Positions 56,857 through 64,000 of a stretch of DNA of 64,000 bases are shown here, piece after piece. This DNA comes from Gnomoniopsis sp. IMI 355080. Taxonomy: Eukaryota > Ascomycota > Sordariomycetes > Diaporthales > Gnomoniaceae. The stretch covers positions 60,650 through 124,649 of the forward strand of contig JAPEVC010000100.1 in NCBI GenBank assembly GCA_027946555.1. The letters are read 5' to 3'. Both the position numbers and the translations under genes were made by a program. The notes under the pieces are model-generated. The model did no database searches and was not told the origin of the DNA. It saw only the letters and a program-made list of their open reading frames with translations. Each line of letters opens with the position of its first letter. The stretch's first letter is position 1.

Positions 56857-59850
56857 TAGTCGGTATAGGCGTGAATCCTTCAATGGGTTTTGGAAATGAT
56901 CGGTATAGTAAAGTAGTGAAACCGCATCGTCGTCACCAATGAGCGTAGCTCTTGCAATGCTGTCCCTTCAGATTCGCCAGGTGTCCTTATCATACAAGAT
57001 GGAAACACTAAACAGAACTCGGTCGAAACGAATCCGATAGACCTGTGGCACAGGAGAGCTGACGAGATCGTCGTCACCGGAGGTTTTGCTCCCCCTGCTT
57101 GACAGCGGACTTGCCCCGATTTATCAGCATCAACGTCGAAGCGGAAAGCCTTGTGGCCTTGAATGGATAGAGAAAAGAAAGTTGTTTGCTTCTTGCCACA
57201 GCAACCCGGGGCCGTCTGAGAGCTTGGAAGTGGCTGATTGTTGCAACGTGTGGCGATGCCTAAGAGTGGAGGACTTGGAATAAACAATGCATGTCAAACA
57301 GCTGTGCTTCGGCACTGCCCGGCCGCTGCTAGGTCGACAGAAACAAAGGCCACACGTTGAATGCGCATGGGGCACTCCAAGACCCGGCCATTGTTGAGCA
57401 TATCAAACCAACAGATCCTTGGGCAAAAATCTCTTGAGCAGCACGGAATACCTACCTTCATCCACAGGTCCGACCTATACCATGTAAGCCGGAGCAAACG
57501 CTCCTGACAGCGTTTGATAGGTTCCTATTGGCGCTTATCGCGAGTAGAAGAGGACACCCAGCCGAATGCTCCCCCAGTCGCCTCGGACCGACTCGTTCCA
57601 GCCCCCGCTGAGTGCCGATCGAGGTGACAGAACCTGTGCTTCTCGATCGCCACCTTCGACCCCCACTACAATGTCTTGGATCAGCTAGCTTTTAGCGACG
57701 CCCTCAAGCAGATGGAAAGGAAAGAAAATGAAGTGCCATTGACGAGCAAACGTTTGGAGCTAGGCTTTTGATTCTTAATATGTCAGTGCGTAGAAATGCG
57801 GAAACCAGCTTCTCAAACAGTTGGCTCTAGCAGCGACTAGAGTCTTCTAGATCGGTCGACGGCCCGTAGGGTTGGGTCCTAAGGCCAGGGACGGGGATGC
57901 TAGCCCTTCCCTGCCTCCCGAGACCGTCAGTAATTTCGGCGGTGACGTCGATTTGTTGGCGAATGCATATGATGCATGCTCGAGGTTGGTTAGAGACAAG
58001 TAGTTCACGGACGCTTCAATTTGATAATTCAGGGAATAAACGCGCATTTGCTGCTCTGGACGATTGTCTTGTGCTGGGGGTAGCATTCGAAGAATCACCG
58101 AGCAGGGTCGATCTTCAGTGGATATGCGGAGCCCCTTCGGGTGGCACCCGAGCATCCGCTCGCACGAATATCGTCACAACCGGGGAACAGGACCCCCACA
58201 AGCTGCCTAGCGCAACAGGACCCTGATGTGCTTTCAGCCGGCCAACCTGATCCTTGTGATTTACAGGGTCCAAGTCAGGCACACAGCACGGTAGTGCGCC
58301 TCAACTGGGTATTATGCTCGTAGGTGGGAGATACCGTGAGACGACCCAGGATGGCCCGGATGAGCGAAAACCTAGGCTTGACAGCATCCGCGAGTATGAT
58401 GTAGTGGCCGGCAATTACCGAGTCCATTCCTTTCAGGCCTGACGTCGAGCTGCTCGGCTTCTTCTAGTCGTTTCTATATTGCGGGCCGACGAGAGCTGAG
58501 AGTAAAGGATGATTTCTATTATTGTCATATCCGGAGGGGGAGGGGATCAAGAAGCCTTTGATGAATTACTAGGTAGGCTAACAATATTAACGGTCCCGTA
58601 CCTTACATTAGCAATCCTTTGCCCTTGTACGGACGCTAAGAATCAAGGTCTAAACGTCTAGCTACAGTTGATTGTCTGGTCTAATTCCCGGTGGGTGTTT
58701 ATTTGGACGAATCCAACGGACTAGACGCTTTTCTCTGAGCCACACCTAATCTCCCAGGAGGCTTTTCGTGTGACGAATGGACGAGGCATACGCGACAGAG
58801 CTCAGCTTGATCAATATTGGCTTGTGTCGTGCCCCATACTGTTGTGCCTGTCTACTCGTTTGCGCTAGACCTTGTAGCACAATGCAGACGTAACAAACTT
58901 CAAAGCTTCCCTAAGCACAGCCCTTGGCAGACCTCCGAGCGGCTTGTGGAAATTGCCGAGAGCTTTCTCGAACTTCAAGCTCTTGCTCAGAGTAGTCGAG
59001 GCGTTGTTCGGTTCTAGCCGAGGCACGTCGTTCGCCCAGTGCCTGTCCTTCCTGTTGATCTTGGAATATTCGTGGAACAACGCCACACCCGTGGTTTGTG
59101 TTTCCAAGGATCTACAACGCCACACCCGAATGCCAAACATGTGCTGGTCCTTTTTGCTTTGCCACTTGGTTCGACGGAAAGGCTTCCCTACTTGGGCGTA
59201 GTCTGTGGCGCTTCAGCATACTCAAGATGATCTTCTCCAATTCAAGTAAATGTGCGACGTTATGATTATGAGCCGCATAAAAGTATTCGAGTCACGATGT
59301 TTGATCGTGTCGTGCGCACAGCGAGTTCCATGTGGAACATGAACTTTCCTATGAAGCCAAGACTGAAGTTCAATCCGACCGATTGGTCTGTCTTACCGTG
59401 TTACTGCGGCACTTGGCTGCAGGCCGAGGCTTGCGTCATGTAGGTACGGAATTGTTCGTCGGCGTCCCAAGCTGCTTCCTGTAATATCAGGATCGGAGCA
59501 TACGCTTTGCATAAATAGCGGTCTTCAGGTGGGGAGAGAGGGGGGGCTATTTTGCATTTCGGAATGACAAAGGCCCAGATTGAGAAAAGCATTGCGTATT
59601 ATTTTCTCGTATTTTCTGACGCGTGGGTCTAGCTCTAATACATAATAATCAGTGAGGCCCTCAGCATGCCACTATCATCCTCATGGAAGCTAGACTTCTT
59701 TAATACAACCCTTGTGGGCATTCAGGCAATGAATACGACGCTTCACCCATGCCTGCAGCATCTTTCTGCGGGCATCCTGGACAATTCCTCCTGCAACCAC
59801 GAACCAACGCAGGCTGGTAACGTGGTCACAAGAAGGCAATCTTACCTAAC
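56857..59850. other. Intergenic stretch, 3.0 kb, no supported gene
   Basis: Frames of 60-135 codons are scattered on both strands without motifs or consistent frame (for example 56880-57287 minus, 57847-58155 minus and 58865-59140 minus). Confidence 0.5.
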
Positions 59851-61263
59851 TTAGACCTGGGTGAACGATTTTTCTTTCAAGCCATCTCGTTGGATTTCCC
59901 ACACTGGCTTACCCAATTCGATCCATCTCTGTCCGAATTCGCTCAGGACCTGATCGACATCCAGAGCGTGCTCGCGGACCACTGCCTCATACTCTTCATC
60001 CGTGCCGAAAGTGGCTACCTTCCACTCTCTCGTCCACCGCTGCACAGCAGTACGAGCTTCATCGCTCTGACTTTGAACATCCTTGGCAATCATGTAAAAG
60101 CTTGATTTGTACTGGTGTTGCTGACTTGGCTTGAACAATTGGATTTGCGCGAACTTGCTGAAAGTGTAGAACAGGGTGAGCGAGTTCCAAGTCTCCGGCT
60201 TATGCAGAAGGACGATCATTCTCCCACCTCTCTTGACGCGCGAGACGGCCAGCGCCAGCTGTGAGGCCTTTAGGCGGTGAGCCTCGCGCAACTCGCGATG
60301 GGAGCCGAGGAGAGCCTGGTGAGGGCGCAAAACGCCCCCCTCAGCGGTGACGAGATCAAACGTGGCGGTGGGGCGAATTAGCCTGGGAAGGAAGTTCGTT
60401 GCGTCCGGGTGGTCGGCGGGAATCTGGTCGGGCAACATGCCCATGTCGCCAGCCATCAGCGTGATGTCGGCAGGGTGGAATATGAGGCGTTTGTCTTTGA
60501 CGAGGACGGGGATGCCGCAGAGCTTGTCACTGAGGGTGATGCCCGTCACTTGAGCGTTTGGGTTGCGCCGCAGGGCCTTTTGTACGAAACCACCTGGAGC
60601 AAAACCAAAAGCCAAAACTGTGGGCCTAGGATTGTGCAGAGTGAATATGCCCGTAGCCATCTCCATCTTGTCGGCGACGCTGCGCATCATGCTCATGAAT
60701 TTCTGGCTCGTTTCGCAGTCGGCATTGTCGGTGTGCCACTTTTGTTTCTTGAAGTACTCGTCCCCCTCCGTGCTGCTCCAACCCTGCCATTTGTAATCTG
60801 AAGTCAGCAGTCGGACATACAAAATATTTTCAATCAGTCTCCTCCTGGCGATCAATTGGAAGATTGTCGGATGTACCTTCAGACGTAGCTCTTGTAGTTC
60901 ACTGGCGACCGGACAATTTTCGAAGAAATAGGCGTAGACAGTGGCCTGGTCGTGATGGAGGAGATCCTCGCTCCCATCGTGGCGACGTGGTTCAGTTGTC
61001 TCTTTGTGGTTGTCATCTGTGTGCTGGCCAGACTTGCCGTCGTCAAGGAGCTGTTCTGTCGAGTTGCTGATACGTAGCTCCTTCAGAGCACTGAGGTGAC
61101 GGTCAACGTCCTCGGTGTTCTCATTGCTTTTGATTTGCTGCTCGTGGGAGGGTGACAATGCTTTGCATGTCGGGGCATAGTTTTCCTTGTTCCTATCGCT
61201 GCCCTCACGCGTGCGGCCAGGCGAAGGGGCTCCTGGCGAGCACTGATCATCAACGTGCGCCAT
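59851..61263 (-). CDS. FtsJ-like Rossmann-fold methyltransferase-family protein, fungal
   Basis: Single exon, 470 aa, ATG at 61263. Residues 1-105 are polar and probably disordered. The methyltransferase domain spans about 110-400: a long helix, VLAFGFAPGGFVQKAL (about 216-231, equivalent to the SAM-binding DLCAAPGG-x-xQ motif I), VTGITLSDK, TFDLVTAEGG (302-310, D303), and RVKRGGRMIVLLHKPETWN (about 342-360, K355), then LFKPSQQHQYKSSFYMIAKDV, the region that holds S-R-x-x-S-x-E-x-Y in true FtsJ enzymes. D303 and K355 match two residues of the K-D-K-E tetrad, but the final Glu position reads as Ser/Phe. It may be a non-catalytic or altered family member. Substrate unknown; rRNA or cap 2'-O-methylation is what active relatives do. 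Confidence 0.83.
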   Translation of the reverse strand: MAHVDDQCSPGAPSPGRTREGSDRNKENYAPTCKALSPSHEQQIKSNENTEDVDRHLSALKELRISNSTEQLLDDGKSGQHTDDNHKETTEPRRHDGSEDLLHHDQATVYAYFFENCPVASELQELRLKVHPTIFQLIARRRLIENILYVRLLTSDYKWQGWSSTEGDEYFKKQKWHTDNADCETSQKFMSMMRSVADKMEMATGIFTLHNPRPTVLAFGFAPGGFVQKALRRNPNAQVTGITLSDKLCGIPVLVKDKRLIFHPADITLMAGDMGMLPDQIPADHPDATNFLPRLIRPTATFDLVTAEGGVLRPHQALLGSHRELREAHRLKASQLALAVSRVKRGGRMIVLLHKPETWNSLTLFYTFSKFAQIQLFKPSQQHQYKSSFYMIAKDVQSQSDEARTAVQRWTREWKVATFGTDEEYEAVVREHALDVDQVLSEFGQRWIELGKPVWEIQRDGLKEKSFTQV

Positions 61264-63203
61264 AATGTGGTTGGGCGTGTTGGTCGGAATGGGATGTTGT
61301 GGGTGTCGTTTCTCGTACAGAGAATAGCTGCATGCTGGCTCAACGGAAACAATGACCTTGAAAACAAATTGGGAAAAGGTGAAAGGTTGCTGGTTGTCGA
61401 TTTCTAGTTGCTAGGCCACCAGGTAGTTTGCTACGAACTATGCGATACAGATAGCTCTTATTCGAATTGCACCTAGGCAGATAGGTCACCGTGTAGAACT
61501 GAAGTGTTTGTTCAAACCAGGCACCCAAGGCAACCAGGCAGGGTGATCAAAGGACGAGGCAGAGCGCTTGCCATGGTCATCTACTGGCACCAATAGAAAT
61601 TTGGGCATCATTTGCTTCTCGCTTACTTTTCAACTTCGGTATATCGGAATCTAACAATTATGGAAAACAAGACCTGCCTGTACTCCATCTTACGAATGGA
61701 CATGTTGAAAAGCTGTACAGAAACCTTGATGATCATGGCTCACTGACTTGGGCATTGTTGCTGAGTGGCTAGCTTACTAAGTCTTTGGCTCTCTGTGATT
61801 TGTGACGGTATGTCATGGTATCTTGGTGCAGGACTTCCAATGCGCAAGGCAAGTTTACTGAAGTATTGTGAGGTACAATGGATCCTTTAGTGAAGGGAAG
61901 TGCACTTTCTAGGAGAGCGCCCTGCGTTCTACCACCACATTCTATCTAGACTGCTAGTAGCTTAAATGACAATGCAGAAAGGTTTCTTTGTGTCTGTAGT
62001 TGCTATATCATAAGAAACTTAGACTCGAGAGAAATTGAGGACTTAATCTCGGATCAACTATTTCCAGGTCTTACAGCACACCTGCACCTTATGAATTGAA
62101 ATCGCCCTGACCGACCGCATTTCTCAAGAGGCTTCGAATGCTTCGCACATAAATTTCGTTGTATCCAGCCTTGCTGCTATGGCACAGCTCATCCGGTGGA
62201 CTAAGCCGCAAAAGGTTGTTCCAGTCGTGGGTTTGGGCGCTTCGGATTTTGAGCGGCATGCTCTATTTGCTTGGTAGCTACATCACGGCTACAGCACTAC
62301 CTGGGTAATGCCGAGTTCTTGGCCTGTTAGTGGCTGTGGTCTTTATAGGCTACATTCTGGACGCAGAGCTGAGTATCTCGATTGGACGCTCATAGTATGA
62401 CCATCATTGCGAGTAGAGCAGTGCTCTCTGACTACTTTTCTGTCATAAGTGTGGAAAGAACAGCTGGGCTTCAGCTGGGCATTAGCTGGGCTGCTTGAAT
62501 AATGATTGTCAAGGTTTGGAAAATCGCGAACTCACACTCCATGTGCAATGGAAGCTGTAACTTCGGATAACACAAGTAGAACTCGGTAAGGTCCTCAGAC
62601 GGAGGGTACCCGAGAAGACGACACACACCCCCTTGGACATTTCGGGAGATCACCATCGATTGTTCGACGATCTTATGATCTGAGCAAGTTCGTCCCATTC
62701 TCCACATGGAAAACGTTGCATTGAATTACTCTATGGTCAATGCCCCTGTCCGGGGTTGTTGAAGTCCCTGGCACGAGTAATACGTGCCTGGCAGGGGCAA
62801 GCTTGGCGAAGGGCTTTCCGCACAATCTATTGAATCTCGTCTGAAGGCGAGTTTCATAAGCGCCCGGAGAATTCCTAACACACTCGAATCCTGGCTTTGC
62901 GACAGAGAACCCTCGATTTCCTAGTATCTCAGCCTCTTAGTGCCGCAGAACATGCCAAAACAGTGTGGATAATTGTCCAATGTGAAGCAGGGTTCTAATT
63001 AGTCTATTTCAAGCTTATTATATACATAATTATGCATACTTAAGGCAGGCTCCGAAGCCATGAAGCCACATCGAATTGTAAACGCTGCAACGCGGATATG
63101 CCAAGTCGTCTTTTCGGTCACTTTGATAATTAATTCATTCTTTTACGACTTGGTGTCGATACTACAATCATTTCTCTTTCGCTTCACGACAAGATTCACC
63201 AGC
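61264..63203. other. Intergenic stretch, 1.9 kb
   Basis: No supported gene. From about 62990 the sequence is AT-rich with a TATA-like ttattatatac near 63016, about 180 bases before the BAS2-like gene, and probably belongs to its promoter. Confidence 0.55.
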
Positions 63204-63663
63204 ATGGTTCTGTTCAGCAGCTTCATGGCTATTGTAGCCCGTGAGTATTCCTGTTGATCTCGCATCACAAGGGGCCAGAACTGGGGCAAGACTGATCTAA
63301 TCCCTCGACCTAGTCTCTATCACTACCGCTCTCGCAGCACCAAGCGCTCACTTCCCACGACTAGAGATACGACAAAACAGTGGCAATGTGACAACCGTCA
63401 ACGCCGGTGCCGCCGCGGTCGGCAAGGGCCAGGGGAACCAATTCACTGTGGGCGGTTGCATCAACGACGCGGACTGCGGCTCGGGATGCTGCGCCGGCGG
63501 TGCCATTAGCGGTAGCACAGGTAGAGCTGGAGTGGGTGTCTGCTCCGGTAAGGGCTCCGGTGTTGAGTTCCAGAAGGGCAAGACAGGGTGCGGATTCGAA
63601 GATCCAAACGCGGCGCTTACGTTGCAGGAAGCGGCCGCGCAGGTTGAGAAGCAGGGCTTCTAA
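63204..63663 (+). CDS. Small secreted cysteine-rich protein, BAS2-like (biotrophy-associated) family
   Basis: Two exons: 63204-63240 and 63314-63663; the 73-nt intron (GTGAGT...TAG) has phase 1 and interrupts the signal peptide; 128 aa. Residues 1-21 (MVLFSSFMAIVALSITTALAA) form a signal peptide. A short LEIRQ segment follows (29-33). The mature domain begins near GKGQGNQF and holds six cysteines: C61-x5-C67-x3-C71-C72, C89 and C105, in the order GGCINDADCGSGCCAG...GVCSG...GKTGCGFEDP, ending in a helical A-Q-V-E-K-Q-G-F tail. This layout is that of BAS2-type proteins, first known from the rice blast fungus as proteins secreted during biotrophic growth and found in many plant-associated ascomycetes. 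Length and order agree; a role in host colonisation is family-based inference, as the biochemical function is unknown. Confidence 0.88.
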
Positions 63664-64000
63664 GATATCCAATACATTTGACAGCGAAATGTGGCATTGA
63701 GCTCCGCTATTTCGACAAATAAGCCAGAGCACACAAATATTACCATGAATTTGCTTCATTACTGCGAGCAAGCAAAGAGAGGAAGGGGGTATATTGGACG
63801 ATGATGTGTGGGAGCACGCTGGGGGCCTCTGCTTACGTTTAGCTCTGCAGGTGGAGGTTCAGCACCAGCCAATAATTGAGTGTTGGCTGACCACAATTCA
63901 GTCGCCCGTCGCGTCAGGTCTCACTGAAAGCCTTTTATAATTAGTCTCAAAGTGAGCCCAGGACGAGCCAATCATTCTTGTACATAATGTATCACCCCCC
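63664..64000. other. Downstream region of the BAS2-like gene to the window end
   Basis: Nothing coding seen; the window ends in a short C run. Confidence 0.6.

Overview
The window is nuclear DNA of a filamentous ascomycete (Pezizomycotina, most likely a Sordariomycete). Support for this: short GT-AG introns of 53-217 nt in most genes; fungal-only families (rhodopsin-domain 7TM protein, Est1-type single-exon protein, cryptochrome-DASH with a Gly/Arg-rich tail, a BAS2-like secreted cysteine-rich protein); and a Tc1/mariner copy whose in-frame stops are the C:G-to-T:A kind expected from repeat-induced point mutation (RIP). The species cannot be named from sequence alone.

Layout. 0-3.5 kb: two minus-strand genes, a coiled-coil protein of unknown function and a 3-hydroxyisobutyrate-dehydrogenase-like enzyme. 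3.5-9.7 kb: an AT-rich repeat block with an intron-containing tRNA-Ile(UAU)-like gene that carries an inverted partial copy of itself, a complete but dead 1.41-kb Tc1/mariner element with TIRs and TA duplication, and a 733-bp hAT-like MITE with a perfect 8-bp target duplication. 9.7-19.3 kb: gene-poor, only short broken reading frames. 19.3-21.5 kb: Est1-type gene. 21.5-32.7 kb: a second gene-poor stretch. 32.7-36.6 kb: membrane-anchored hotdog thioesterase-like gene convergent with cry-DASH. 41-50 kb: UPF1-like superfamily 1 helicase, secreted repeat-rich protein, rhodopsin-domain membrane protein, all on the minus strand. 50.8-53.1 kb: secreted TolB/PD40 beta-propeller protein. 54.7-56.9 kb: compact housekeeping cluster, mitochondrial ribosomal protein bS16m divergent from NAD(P)HX epimerase, which converges on a small cysteine-rich ORF. 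59.9-61.3 kb: FtsJ-like methyltransferase-fold protein. 63.2-63.7 kb: BAS2-like small secreted cysteine-rich protein, which hints at a plant-associated lifestyle.

The genes do not form a recognisable biosynthetic or defence cluster. Conserved single genes sit between gene-poor, repeat-derived stretches. The observations most worth a second look are the tRNA with its inverted partial duplicate, the MITE with intact target duplication inside what may once have been an open frame, the strong over-representation of the palindrome TACCTAGGTA, three introns of the PD40 propeller gene falling inside the repeated SPDG motif, and a 41-nt putative intron built around a 12-C tract in the helicase gene. 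All exon models were derived by hand from splice signals and reading-phase agreement; none was tested against transcripts.
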